Shown: positions 41,401 to 50,340, numbered from the stretch's first letter. The stretch: DNA of 64,000 nucleotides from Sandaracinaceae bacterium (GCA_020633195.1 JACKEC010000018.1:434001-498000); one strand, 5' to 3'. Notes: a model not told the origin generated them from the sequence alone. A program made the numbers and translations.

Positions 41401-43665
41401 GTGACTGACGAGCGAGGCGCCCGCGCGCCGACGACGGGTCTCGAGACGGGTGTCGTCACGTACACGTTCACCTGCGACCAGAGCGCCGATCGCTTCCAGG
41501 TCGAGGGCTTCCGAGCGCGCGAGTCGCTGAACGAGCCGTACCGGGTGGAGGTCGATCTGCTGGCCGACAGCGACGACGCCGACACGATGGCGCTCCTCGG
41601 TCAGGACGTCGTGATCAGCGTCGACCGGGCGGAGCACCAGCGCCTCTTCGCGGGCCTCGTGAGCAAGGTGACGCTCCGGGACGACGGCCTTTTGCGGCAG
41701 TCGAGCACCGTCGAGGTGGTCCCCGCGCTGAAGACGATGGAGCTCACCCGCAACACGCGGATCTTCCAGGACCAGACCGCGGTGGAGATCCTCGAGCGCG
41801 TCCTGCGCGAGAGCCTGCAGCCGTATCGGCGGGAGCTCGATCTGTCGGCGCTGTCGCCCGAGCTCTACGCCCGCCGCGACTACTGCGTGCAGTACCAGGA
41901 GAGCCACCTCGACTTCGTCCATCGGCTGATGGAGGAGGAGGGCATCGGCTACCACTTCGTGCACGGCGACAGGGAGCGGCTCGTGCTGACGGAGAGCAAC
42001 GCGGGCTTCGCCCCGGCGCCGCTCTCGGGGCCGGGCCCCGTCGCGTACTCCAGCCGCCAGGCCGATCACACCGACGAGGTCGAGGCGATCACGCGGCTCG
42101 AGCCGTCGACCCAGCTGCGCCCGACCGAGCTCACGGTGCGGGATCACGATTGGACGCGCGTCCGGCCGCGGATCGAGGGCGCCCACGAGGAGCACGCGCT
42201 GCGCCCCCGCGAGGTCTACGAGCACGGCCTGCATCGGCACGTCACGGTGACCGAGGACAACGAGATCGTCGCCTCGCTCGCGGGGCTCGCGATGTCGGCC
42301 GCGCTCCCCACCGGGCTCCCGCTCGGCCTCGAGACGTTCGTCCACGACGTGCCCGCCGCCGTCTTCGGCGACTTCACGAGCAACGACATCGCCCATCAGG
42401 TGCGCACGCGCGCCGAGGCGCTCACGCGGGACGCGAGCATCGCGGTGGGGGAGAGCACGGTGATCGGCTTCGCGCCGGGCGCCACCTTCGACCTCATCGG
42501 TCACCCCACGCTGGGCGCGGACGGAACGTACGTGCTGACGGATGTCGCGCACGAGAGCGCGCTGGGCCGCGGCGACGGCTCCGGCGCGAGCTACCAGAAC
42601 CGCTTCCGCTGCCTCCCAATACAGGTCCCGTGGCGGCCGCGACGCCGGACGCGCAAGCCCTCGATCCACGGCGTCCAGACGGCGACCGTCGAGGGCCCGA
42701 TGGGCATGGACGTCCACACCGATCACCACGGTCGGATCAGGGCGCGGTTCCACTGGGACCGGCGCGACGAGACCCCGAGCGGCGACTCCACGTGCTGGCT
42801 CCGCGTCAGCCAGGTGTGGGCGGGGCAGGGCTTCCCCGGGTTCCTCTTCATCCCGCGGGTCGGCATGGAGGTCATCGTCTCGTTCGTCGATGGCGACCCC
42901 GACCGCCCGCTGGTGATGGGGTGCGTCTACAACGGCAAGAACCCGCCCCCGCAGCTGCTCCCGATCCAGGCGACCAAGAGCATGATCCGGACGCGGACGG
43001 TGCCCCACGGACCCGGCTACAACGAGCTGTCCTTCGAGGACGCGATGGGGATGGAGCGGGTGCACGTCCGCGCGCAGCGCGACCTCGAGGTGCTGACGAA
43101 GAACGACCACAAGACGGTGGTCGAGCGGAACCAGTACAACCGCGTGCTCGGCGAGCAGGACGAGGTGGTGCACCGCGGGCAGACGCTGACCGTCGGCACC
43201 GTCCGCAACAAGACGGTGGTCGGCGACGAGCACGAGTCGAGCCTGAGCAACCACACCCACGACATCACCGGCTCCGCGACGCGACGCGTCGGGCACGACT
43301 ACCAGCTGGTGGTCGAGCGAGGGGCGATGACCACCACCGTCGTCGAGGGGGAGATCATGACGACCGCGGCCGACCGCATCGTGTTCGCGCAGCACGAAGA
43401 GAACTTCGTGGTCATGGACTCCGAAGGGGACGACAAGGGCATCGTCATCGAAGCGCCCGGCGCCCGCCTCCAGGTCACCAACGACAAGATCGAGATGACG
43501 GTCGGCGGGTCGTCGGTCGTGATCGAGCCCGGGTTCGTGCAGATCAACGGCAAGACCATGCCGGCCCCGCCGGCTCCGCCGGCCGCCGCCGCCCCGGCCG
43601 CGGGCGGCGGCGGCGGCGACGCGCCGGCTGGGTCCTACACGAGCGGCGCCGGGGAGGTCTGGTAG
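41401..43665 (+). CDS. vgrG: VgrG-family type VI secretion tip protein
   Basis: A 754-residue protein of usual VgrG length. The N-terminal gp27-like part contains YRVEVDLLADSDDAD, a VSKVTLRD strand and the conserved LDFVHRLMEEEGIGYHFVH motif. A gp5-like OB-fold at about 425-515 has GRIRARFHWDRRDE, RVSQVWAGQGFPG and RVGMEVIVSFVDGDPDRPLV with GCVYNGKNPPP. The C-terminal part holds the beta-helix spike strands (VVIEPGFVQINGK). The end is Pro/Ala/Gly-rich and disordered (about 725-754). VgrG trimers form the puncturing tip and carry cargo, here most likely the metzincin encoded 2 nt downstream. No T6SS core genes are nearby, so this is an orphan locus. Confidence 0.95.
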   Translation: MTDERGARAPTTGLETGVVTYTFTCDQSADRFQVEGFRARESLNEPYRVEVDLLADSDDADTMALLGQDVVISVDRAEHQRLFAGLVSKVTLRDDGLLRQSSTVEVVPALKTMELTRNTRIFQDQTAVEILERVLRESLQPYRRELDLSALSPELYARRDYCVQYQESHLDFVHRLMEEEGIGYHFVHGDRERLVLTESNAGFAPAPLSGPGPVAYSSRQADHTDEVEAITRLEPSTQLRPTELTVRDHDWTRVRPRIEGAHEEHALRPREVYEHGLHRHVTVTEDNEIVASLAGLAMSAALPTGLPLGLETFVHDVPAAVFGDFTSNDIAHQVRTRAEALTRDASIAVGESTVIGFAPGATFDLIGHPTLGADGTYVLTDVAHESALGRGDGSGASYQNRFRCLPIQVPWRPRRRTRKPSIHGVQTATVEGPMGMDVHTDHHGRIRARFHWDRRDETPSGDSTCWLRVSQVWAGQGFPGFLFIPRVGMEVIVSFVDGDPDRPLVMGCVYNGKNPPPQLLPIQATKSMIRTRTVPHGPGYNELSFEDAMGMERVHVRAQRDLEVLTKNDHKTVVERNQYNRVLGEQDEVVHRGQTLTVGTVRNKTVVGDEHESSLSNHTHDITGSATRRVGHDYQLVVERGAMTTTVVEGEIMTTAADRIVFAQHEENFVVMDSEGDDKGIVIEAPGARLQVTNDKIEMTVGGSSVVIEPGFVQINGKTMPAPPAPPAAAAPAAGGGGGDAPAGSYTSGAGEVW

Positions 43666-43667
43666 CC

Positions 43668-44555
43668 ATGACGGACATCATCGAAGGTCGCGACGATTTC
43701 GACTCGGTGCTGGGGCGGCTGGACAACCCCGTCGGGGGGACGATCGCGCTCACCCTCACCGTGAAGACGTACATCCAGCTGGTCGCTCCGGGCAGCTTCC
43801 ACTTCGAGGCGACGTTGCCGGTGCCGGGGAACCCGAGCCAGACGTCGCTGCAGCCGCAGACCCTGACGGTCTCCCAGGCGCCGCCGGACGCGCTCTCGCA
43901 GTTCCAGCAGCGCTTCGCGGACACCATCGACCACGCGTGGAACGGCAAGCTGTGGCTCGTCCACGGCGGGACCACCCGCCAGCGCAGCGACGGCAGCCGC
44001 ATCTACAACGTTCGTTGTCGCGTGCGCATCCAGTACGTCAGCCAGCCGGAGGCGCAGCTGATCATGCAGCTGCTCTGGCAGCCGACGGGGAACGGGGCGA
44101 CCACGTTTCGTCAGAACTGCCACCGGGGCGGCATCGGCCGACCCCACGGCGGGATCCGCGACGCGCTCCGCAACGCGATGGGGCTCAACGCGAACCCTCG
44201 CGACATGCAGCTCCTCGACGACTCCTGCGGGGAGCGCACGCTCCACTTCCCCGCGTCGGACTGCTCGACGAACGGCTGCACCCACGCCGCGGGCCGCCAC
44301 CCCTTCCAGCAGTGCGTGGCGGCCCACGAGTTCGGGCACTACCTCGGCCTCCCGCACGCGTGCGCCGCGGCGGGGGTGGTGAACTCGACGGCCCAGTACT
44401 GCATCGGCAACACGATCGCGTCGATGGAGGACCAGATGGCCGTCGGGAACACGAAGAGCATCGCGCACACCGCGCCGTGGCTCGCCCGGCTCCGTGAGCA
44501 CGGCTACGGGCCCCGCACGTGGAGCCCGCGGACCACCGCGCCGCCGAACACGTGA
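43668..44555 (+). CDS. Metzincin metalloprotease, putative VgrG-linked effector
   Basis: A 295-residue protein starting at ATG, 2 nt after the vgrG stop codon. It has no signal peptide. The first ~140 residues are beta-rich (TIALTLTVKTYIQL, YNVRCRVRIQYVS). The protease motif is a full metzincin consensus: H223-E-F-G-H227-YLGLP-H233, followed by a Met-turn candidate M253 (NTIASMED). Cysteines (SCGERTLHF, DCSTNGCTH) may form disulfides or a metal site near the active site. The position directly behind vgrG in one operon is the strongest evidence that it is cargo. It is followed by a lipoprotein with a 4-nt GTGA overlap, which fits an effector-immunity pair. Confidence 0.88.
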   Translation: MTDIIEGRDDFDSVLGRLDNPVGGTIALTLTVKTYIQLVAPGSFHFEATLPVPGNPSQTSLQPQTLTVSQAPPDALSQFQQRFADTIDHAWNGKLWLVHGGTTRQRSDGSRIYNVRCRVRIQYVSQPEAQLIMQLLWQPTGNGATTFRQNCHRGGIGRPHGGIRDALRNAMGLNANPRDMQLLDDSCGERTLHFPASDCSTNGCTHAAGRHPFQQCVAAHEFGHYLGLPHACAAAGVVNSTAQYCIGNTIASMEDQMAVGNTKSIAHTAPWLARLREHGYGPRTWSPRTTAPPNT

Positions 44556-45625
44556 CGTCGCCTTCCCGACGCGCCGCCTCGCTCGGCCTCCTCGCGCTGG
44601 GGATCGCCGCCGGCGTCGCCGCGTGCGACGACGCGCCCGACGCGCGGGTCGAGGACCCCGGGGACCCGCCCTTCCCGCTCGGCGGCCGCGTCGTGAGCCC
44701 CGCGGGCGCCGGGCTGCCGGGCGCGCGCGTCGAGCTCGTGAGCTGGACTGCCGGCGCCGCTCCCCGCGTCGTCGAGCGAGCGCGCACGGCGGCGGACGGC
44801 GCGTTCCTGTTCGACCAGGTGGACGTCTCTCGCGCCTACCACGCCCTCGTGATCGAGCACGGCGGCGTGCGACGTACCTTCGTGCCGGACCTGCCCCCCG
44901 AGGCGTTCCGTGAGACGCGGCGCGGCGGCGCGCCGGCGCGAGCGGGGGTCGTCGACCTGCGCGTCCGGATCGGCCCCGTGCGCGTGCTCCCCGTGCGGCT
45001 GCGCTGCACCGAGCCGCCGCGCGAGGCGAGCGCGATCACGACCGAGCCCTCGACCAGGCCCGGCCTGGCGCCGCGCCTCACCGTGTTCTGGGGCCCGGGC
45101 ACGGACGACGTCTGGTGGTCGAGGTCGGCGGGCGCGCCCGAGCCGGCCGACGCCGTGCTGCCTCACTGGGAGGTCACCCGCCCCGCCTTCACCGGGTCGG
45201 CCCGCGAGCTCGAGCTGACGGTGCCGCTCCCCGTCGGCGAGCACACGATCCGCGTCGACGGCGGCTGCGGCGTCGACGTGCGCGTCGTCGAGGTCACCGA
45301 GGGCGAGGCCCCGCTCCCCGCGCTCGAGATCGAGCTGCCGCACCCCGAGTCGGGCGCGCTCGAGATCCACCTCGCGGAGCGCGAGTGCGCGAGCCCGCCG
45401 TGTCGCTGGGGTCCCGAGCAGACCCCCCTCGCCCGCGGGCCGATCGAGCTCGGCCCGGTTCCGCTCCGCCCCGGCGCCACCACGCGCGTGGACCGCCTAC
45501 CTCCGGGGGAGCACCGCCTCGGTCCCGCGAGCTGTGAGCGCCGAGTGGAGGTCCGCGCCGGCGCGACGACCACGGTCGAGCTCGGCGCCGACGCCTGCGA
45601 GTCGATCGCGATCCCGCCGCTTTGA
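44552..45625 (+). CDS. Lipoprotein coupled to the metzincin gene, candidate immunity protein
   Basis: A 357-residue lipoprotein whose GTG overlaps the stop codon of the metzincin gene (GTGA). The signal sequence carries an Arg-Arg (SPSRRAASLGLLALGIAAG) and ends in a lipobox VAAC. The mature part is built from beta domains. The first, about 40-135, has the carboxypeptidase-regulatory-like form PLGGRVVSPAGAGLPGARVE. Others carry RVDRLPPGEHRLGP and LEIELPHPE segments. Such a lipid-anchored protein in the periplasm is well placed to block a protease delivered there. Immunity is inferred from gene order only. Confidence 0.78.
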   Translation: MTSPSRRAASLGLLALGIAAGVAACDDAPDARVEDPGDPPFPLGGRVVSPAGAGLPGARVELVSWTAGAAPRVVERARTAADGAFLFDQVDVSRAYHALVIEHGGVRRTFVPDLPPEAFRETRRGGAPARAGVVDLRVRIGPVRVLPVRLRCTEPPREASAITTEPSTRPGLAPRLTVFWGPGTDDVWWSRSAGAPEPADAVLPHWEVTRPAFTGSARELELTVPLPVGEHTIRVDGGCGVDVRVVEVTEGEAPLPALEIELPHPESGALEIHLAERECASPPCRWGPEQTPLARGPIELGPVPLRPGATTRVDRLPPGEHRLGPASCERRVEVRAGATTTVELGADACESIAIPPL

Positions 45626-45685
45626 GAGGTCGGCGATGGACGTGGTCGCGCGACCCGACGGTCCCGCGAGGCGAGTGGCGTGTCC

Positions 45686-45701
45686 CGCCACCGTTGTGGC
45701 G
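45686..45701. terminator. Hairpin after the vgrG-metzincin-lipoprotein operon
   Basis: CGCCAC and GTGGCG pair perfectly around a CGTT loop, 60 nt after the lipoprotein stop. No U-tract follows, so terminator function is tentative. Confidence 0.3.
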
Positions 45702-45780
45702 GCTCACGGCACTGCCCCGACCCGCGCCGCCGCGCAGGATGACCTCACCCCCGACGAACGGGGGAGAGGAGGACATCGAC

Positions 45781-46191
45781 ATGGACAACGCTCAGACCGC
45801 CCGCACCCGCGCCGTCGTGAAGGACTACTTCGCCAAGTTCGGCGCCGGAGACTTCGAGGGCGCCTTCGGCCTCTTCGCGCCGAACGGCCTCTACGAATTC
45901 CCCGGCCGCTCGCCGATGGCCGGGTCCCACACGATCCCCGAGATGGCGGGGATGATGTCGAAGGTCGGGCCGCTCCTCGCCGGGATGAAGATGGAGCTCG
46001 GCCACGTGCTCGCTGAGGGCAACCTCGCGGCGGTGCAGGCCACCGGCAAGGTCACCCTCCCGAACGGCACCGTCTACAACAACAGCTACCACTTCGCCTT
46101 CGAGGTGGAGGGCGACCGCATCCTCCGCCTCAAGGAGTACATGTGCACGTACCACGCGCTCGAGGCGATGGGTCCGTACCTGGGAGGGTGA
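45781..46191 (+). CDS. SnoaL-like (NTF2 fold) protein
   Basis: A 136-residue protein with the NTF2/SnoaL layout: a first helix with VVKDYFAKFGAGDFEGAFGL, a loop LFAPNGLYEFPGRSP, and then strands GNLAAVQATGKVTLPNG and YHFAFEVEGDRILRLKEYM with a closing helix. It may act as an isomerase or hydrolase or bind a small ligand. The substrate is unknown. The ATG at 45781 follows GGGAGAGGAGG with 9-nt spacing. Confidence 0.87.
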   Translation: MDNAQTARTRAVVKDYFAKFGAGDFEGAFGLFAPNGLYEFPGRSPMAGSHTIPEMAGMMSKVGPLLAGMKMELGHVLAEGNLAAVQATGKVTLPNGTVYNNSYHFAFEVEGDRILRLKEYMCTYHALEAMGPYLGG

Positions 46192-46257
46192 GCCCGCGGG
46201 GGGCGGGAAGCGGCGCTCGGGTGGGAGGGAGGGAATCCTCCCCGCCCCGGAACGAGC

Positions 46258-46263
46258 TACTCT
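46258..46263 (+). promoter_or_regulatory. Candidate -10 box (TACTCT) for the 517-residue lipoprotein
   Basis: TACTCT ends 9 nt before the ATG at 46273. No Shine-Dalgarno sequence is visible. Confidence 0.4.
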
Positions 46264-46272
46264 CGGTCCGCC

Positions 46273-47826
46273 ATGAGGCTCACCCTGGCGCTCGCCTGCG
46301 CGCTGGTCGCGTGCACGACCCCGCGCACGCAGCTGGTGCCGGTGGTCGGATCCGATCTGACGCCGGCGCAGATCCAGTGCGTCGTCGCGGAGGTGGCGGC
46401 GGTCGACTCGAGCGGCGTCTTCGCGCCGCGAAACACGCCCCAGCTCTTCTACGTCCACGTGGCCGGGCTCCCCGAGGTCACCCTCCCCTTCTCGTTCGGC
46501 TTGCTGCCGCCCGACGGCGACCCCGACGCGCGCGTCGAGCTGCACGTCAGCGCGCTCTCCGTGTGCGACGAGAGCGCGCCATCCGCGCGGGTCGTCACCC
46601 GGCGCGTGCGCACGGGGTTCGTGCGCGGGCAGCGCCTACGGCTGCCGATCTTCCTCTCGGCCGCGTGCGCGGGCGTCACGTGCGACCCGACCGAGACGTG
46701 CGACGCCGGACGGTGCGTGCCGATCCCCGACATCGATCCCGAGACCCTCACGCCGCTCTCGCGGGACGGGGACGAGCTCTCGTTCGATGGCGGGGCGGCC
46801 AGCGGCACGGACGCAGGCGTTGGCACGGGAGAGGACGCGGCGGTGATGCTGCCCGACGCGGGCGGCTCACCCTGCACGTACACGACGAGCACCAACTTCA
46901 CGGGGGGCTCGTCCGCCGCGGCCGCCGAGGTCTCGATCGGCGCCGCCGGCACGAACACCCTCTTCGGACTGGTCTCGGGCTCGGGCGGTGGAACGCAGGT
47001 CCGCGTCACCGACGACGGCGGTGGGTCGACCATGCTCGGCGGCTTCTTCGGCGTTAACTCGGGCCCGATCGACTGCGGAGTCACGGCGAGCGGGAGCGTC
47101 ATGGCGAGCCTCGTCCAAGGGGGAGTGCGACGGCTCTCGTTCGCGAGCATGATGGTGAGCCCGGGCCGCACCCCGGGTGGGCCCGAGCACATCGTCGCCG
47201 ATGGCTCGACGTTTCACGTGCTCTTCGGGGGTCCGACGCTGTCCGTGCTCACGTACGGCGCCGACGGCACGGCGATGGGCTCGAGCGACGTCGGCGCGTT
47301 CGTCGCCGGGACGGGCATGCTGCGCGCGCACTCGCGCGGCGCCCTCGTCGCCTACCGGAGCGGCCCGGCGTGCACCGTCTCGGTCTGGGACCGCGTCACC
47401 GGCGTCGTGTCGGCGCTGATGATCCCAGGCTGCGCGATCGCGGACGCCGCCGAGCTGAGCGACGGGCGCATCGCGATCGCGTGGACCGACGCCACGAGCT
47501 TCACCCTCTCGACGGCGACGGCCGACGCGGGCCTCACGAGCCTGGGCGCGTCGAGCGCCGTCGACGACACGCAGACCACCTCCGCCACGTTCGCCGTGAC
47601 GGCGAGCGCGGCGGGCGGCGGCTACCGCGTGACCTGGCTCGACCTCACCCCGCCCGAGGTCATCCGCAGCGTCCGCCTCGACGCCGCGCCCGTCGCCGAG
47701 TGCATCGCGGTGCCGGGCGACACGCTCGGCGACTACGCGATGATGCGCGCCGACCACGCGGGCACGGACACCGTCGTGGTATGGGGTTCGGGGAACGGCG
47801 TCGCCTGGGCGCGGCTCCCGGACTGA
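46273..47826 (+). CDS. Lipoprotein with beta-propeller-like C-terminus
   Basis: A 517-residue lipoprotein (signal MRLTLALACALVAC). The N-terminal ~140 residues are a mixed domain (QIQCVVAEVAAVDSS). A short Cys loop CAGVTCDPTETCDAGRC, common in Myxococcota lipoproteins, and a Gly/Asp-rich linker follow. The remainder (about 200-517) has repeated strand patterns (GRIAIAWTDATSF, YRVTWLDLTPP) suggesting a beta-propeller. The family is not recognised. The MOSC gene follows 7 nt after the stop codon. Confidence 0.75.
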   Translation: MRLTLALACALVACTTPRTQLVPVVGSDLTPAQIQCVVAEVAAVDSSGVFAPRNTPQLFYVHVAGLPEVTLPFSFGLLPPDGDPDARVELHVSALSVCDESAPSARVVTRRVRTGFVRGQRLRLPIFLSAACAGVTCDPTETCDAGRCVPIPDIDPETLTPLSRDGDELSFDGGAASGTDAGVGTGEDAAVMLPDAGGSPCTYTTSTNFTGGSSAAAAEVSIGAAGTNTLFGLVSGSGGGTQVRVTDDGGGSTMLGGFFGVNSGPIDCGVTASGSVMASLVQGGVRRLSFASMMVSPGRTPGGPEHIVADGSTFHVLFGGPTLSVLTYGADGTAMGSSDVGAFVAGTGMLRAHSRGALVAYRSGPACTVSVWDRVTGVVSALMIPGCAIADAAELSDGRIAIAWTDATSFTLSTATADAGLTSLGASSAVDDTQTTSATFAVTASAAGGGYRVTWLDLTPPEVIRSVRLDAAPVAECIAVPGDTLGDYAMMRADHAGTDTVVVWGSGNGVAWARLPD

Positions 47827-47833
47827 GGCCAAC

Positions 47834-48460
47834 ATGACCGAGCCCTCGAAGGACGAGCTCCTGCGCGAGGTCCCCGCGACCTTCGACACCACCACGCTCT
47901 CGTTCGACGGGCTGCGGGGCGACCCGGCGCGGCACCTGTCGCCCGAGGTGCTCGAGGCGCGCCTCGCCGCGTTGCCGCCCGCGCCGACCGACCGCGGGAC
48001 GGTCGACTACCTCGTGGCGCGCACCGCGAGCTTCGGCCGCGTGGTGCACGATCGCGTCCGACTGACGGCGGCCGGGGGCATGCCAGAGGATCGGTTCGTC
48101 GATCAGACGAAGTACGGTCCCGAGGCGCAGCTCGCGACGGCGCGGACCGACTTCGCGAAGGTCGTCGCCAACGGCCAGCCCCTCGAGCTCCACGGCGACA
48201 ACCTCTTTTTCTCCCTCGATCTGTCCGCGACGAACCTCCCGCCGGGCTCGCGGCTGCGCGTCGGCGAGGCGCTGCTCGAGGTGACCCCGAAGTCGCACAA
48301 CGGGTGCAAGAAGTGGGTGCAGCGCTTCGGGCTCGCGCCGATGCGACTCAACCTCGCGCCGCGCTTTCGCGAGCACCACCTGCGAGGGATCTACCTCCGC
48401 GTGGTCGAGGACGGCGACTGCGCGATCGGTGACGTCGTCGAGGTCCTCTCGCGGCCGTAG
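47834..48460 (+). CDS. MOSC-domain protein
   Basis: A 208-residue cytosolic protein. The MOSC-type features lie in the second half: the acidic strand with LELHGDNLFFSLDLSATNL, the LRVGEALLEVTPKSHNGCKK segment with the conserved cysteine (C in GCKKW) that coordinates molybdenum in MOSC enzymes, and the RGIYLRVVEDGD strand. MOSC proteins include molybdenum-cofactor sulfuration and reductase components and thiol-reactive enzymes. Which one applies here cannot be seen. It follows the lipoprotein gene with a 7-nt gap. Confidence 0.83.
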   Translation: MTEPSKDELLREVPATFDTTTLSFDGLRGDPARHLSPEVLEARLAALPPAPTDRGTVDYLVARTASFGRVVHDRVRLTAAGGMPEDRFVDQTKYGPEAQLATARTDFAKVVANGQPLELHGDNLFFSLDLSATNLPPGSRLRVGEALLEVTPKSHNGCKKWVQRFGLAPMRLNLAPRFREHHLRGIYLRVVEDGDCAIGDVVEVLSRP

Positions 48461-48464
48461 GCGA

Positions 48465-48494
48465 TCGAGGTCTGTCGATCAATCGCCTCCGGCG
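48465..48494. repeat. Dispersed repeat overlapping the 3' end of the vWA-like lipoprotein gene
   Basis: tcgaggtctgtcgatcaatc plus the following ten bases match 22326-22356 except for a single C missing. On the minus strand the block supplies the last codons (about AAGGD) and the TGA stop of the lipoprotein gene at 48479. Confidence 0.85.
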
Positions 48495-49639
48495 GCGGCC
48501 TCCCCGATGAGGCGAGCGAGCGCCGTCATGGCGTCGGCATAGTCCTCCCCGCAGATCGAGGCGACGCCCACCCCGGCGCCCGCTCGGTCGAGGCGGCGGG
48601 CTAGCTCGACGGTCCGAACGGGTGGGAAGGCGACGCCGCGCCCCGGCACGTTGCAGCTCGGGAACAGCCGGCCGAAGGGCGCGTCGAGCCGCTCCTCCAT
48701 CCGGTCGTCGCGAACCGCGAGGTCCTCGGAGATCAGGCGGTCCCAGTCGGGCGGCTCGTGGGGCGCGCGCTCGAGATCCGAGGGGATGCCCACGATCGGC
48801 AGGTAGACGAGCCGCCGCGGGTCGCGGCGCAGGGCGAGGAGCCCGTCGACGTAGCGCGCGACCGGGTGGATCGCCTCGCGATAGAGGAAGCAGCGGAGGT
48901 TGAGGTCGGACGGGTAGACCGTGCTCTCGTCGTCGAAGACCTCGGGATCGAGCGCCGAGCAGTCGTCCTCGTCGCTCACGACGACGACCGCGAGCACGGA
49001 GTCGGGTCGGACGAGCCCCGCGTTCGGTCCATCGGCGTGGCCCGTCGTGTCCGCGAAGAAGCGAGGCGGGGTGTAGCCCAGGGCCGTGCTCTCGGTCGGG
49101 GCCGCGGGCGAGAGCGCCTTGAGGATCCCCTCGAGCGGCTGCTCGAAGCCGCAGCCGCCGGTGCCGACGGTGGCGAGGCAGGCGAGGTCGCGCGCGAGGG
49201 CGTCGGGATCCTCACCGGGGCGCCCACGGAGGACGGACGGGTAGACCGCGTCACAGCCCGGGAGGTCCGTCCGCCCCTCCGTCCGCAGGATCCCGTCGTC
49301 GCCGAAGTCCCCCTGGCAAGTCGGCACCGTGTAGCCGCCGGTGCCCATGTCGGCGGTGACGACGCCGATCTGCACGTCGAGGGGCGGCCGCTCGGGCGCT
49401 CCGTCGTCGTCGAGGTCCCCGGCGAGGAGCATGCGCATCAAGCGCGGCAACGCCGCGGTGAGGCTGGCCTGCTCCTCGGCCATCGGGCACGAGCTGTCGA
49501 CGAGCAGCAGCAAGTCGACTTGGTCGGTCGGCGCGAGGGCAGGGAGCGACGCGTCGGGGGCCACCGCCAGCTCCGACTGAGACGAGCCCGGTGTGCAGCC
49601 CCCGAGGAGCGCGAGAGAGACCGCGAGCCATCGATCCAT
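48479..49639 (-). CDS. von Willebrand factor A-like lipoprotein
   Basis: A 386-residue lipoprotein (signal MDRWLAVSLALLGGC; an upstream in-frame GTG at 49648 is an alternative start). The domain starts with the strand VDLLLLVDSSCPMAEEQ, where the metal site DxSxS is degenerate (D-S-S-C-P). It continues with VQIGVVTADMGTG and VLAVVVVSDEDDCS strands, the usual order of a vWA fold. Several disulfide-type cysteines lie in the inserts (PTCQGDFG, LACLATVGTGGCG). This pattern is seen in many Myxococcota lipoproteins. Its ligand is unknown. Confidence 0.8.
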   Translation of the reverse strand: MDRWLAVSLALLGGCTPGSSQSELAVAPDASLPALAPTDQVDLLLLVDSSCPMAEEQASLTAALPRLMRMLLAGDLDDDGAPERPPLDVQIGVVTADMGTGGYTVPTCQGDFGDDGILRTEGRTDLPGCDAVYPSVLRGRPGEDPDALARDLACLATVGTGGCGFEQPLEGILKALSPAAPTESTALGYTPPRFFADTTGHADGPNAGLVRPDSVLAVVVVSDEDDCSALDPEVFDDESTVYPSDLNLRCFLYREAIHPVARYVDGLLALRRDPRRLVYLPIVGIPSDLERAPHEPPDWDRLISEDLAVRDDRMEERLDAPFGRLFPSCNVPGRGVAFPPVRTVELARRLDRAGAGVGVASICGEDYADAMTALARLIGEAAAGGD

Positions 49640-49773
49640 GCGGTGCACGCGCGCAAAGCGGATGCCACATGCTCGAGCGCCGCCCGAGGAGCCGCGAGCG
49701 CCAACTTCGCTGGCACCGGGGGCGACGAACCTCAGCTCTCTGCTCGTGGCGCGAGCCGTCGAGGGCGAGCCCC

Positions 49774-50340
49774 TCAGTCGCAGAGCACCTCGAGCAGCGG
49801 CCGGTAGCGCTCGCAGGTGATCGAGCCGCTCTCGGAGACGCTCGGCTCCTCGCAGACGCTGCTCCGGAAGGACGAGGGGCAGACGTCGGCCTCACACGGT
49901 CGGGCGTCGACCACGGTGAAGAACACGTCGCCGTAGGCGTTGCCGCTGAGCATCTCCTCGAGGGGCCCCGCGATGCCCTGGGTCACGTACGTGATGACGA
50001 AGGGCTGGCCGAACGTGAAGGCCTCGGCCGCGCACCATTCCGCCGCCTCGGGAGAGGCGTCGAGCTCGACCACGCCGCAGTCGCGCGCGCCGGGTCCGGC
50101 GAGGCGCCACGCGTGATCGTTCATCGAGCACATCGAGGGCTCGACGAGGATCCGCTCGCCGATCACCTCCTCGTCGGGGTTCCGGAGCTCGAGCGAGCCG
50201 TCCGGGCCGGCGACGTAGACGTCGCGGGCGTCGAGCTCGAACCGCACGAGCATCCGGGACGCGTCGTCGAGCTCCGCCGGCGCGCAGCCGAACGCGGTGA
50301 GCAGGCTCAGGCAGATCAGGGTCGTCACGGTGCGGGTCAT
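49774..50340 (-). CDS. Small Cys-containing lipoprotein, function unknown
   Basis: A 188-residue protein with signal MTRTVTTLICLSLLTAFGC. The mature part is beta-rich and contains eight or more cysteines (SMCSMND, DCGVVELD, CEADVCP, SVCEEP). The ATG at 50340 follows GGAGGAG at good spacing. It is on the same strand as the vWA-like gene, with a 134-bp gap. I do not recognise the family. Confidence 0.75.
   Translation of the reverse strand: MTRTVTTLICLSLLTAFGCAPAELDDASRMLVRFELDARDVYVAGPDGSLELRNPDEEVIGERILVEPSMCSMNDHAWRLAGPGARDCGVVELDASPEAAEWCAAEAFTFGQPFVITYVTQGIAGPLEEMLSGNAYGDVFFTVVDARPCEADVCPSSFRSSVCEEPSVSESGSITCERYRPLLEVLCD

Noticed and set aside
41401..43665. Reading the VgrG protein as a prophage or eCIS spike
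   Set aside because: No tail, sheath, baseplate or lysis genes surround it, and the gp27/gp5 fusion with a C-terminal tail is the T6SS form. The next gene is an effector-like protease.
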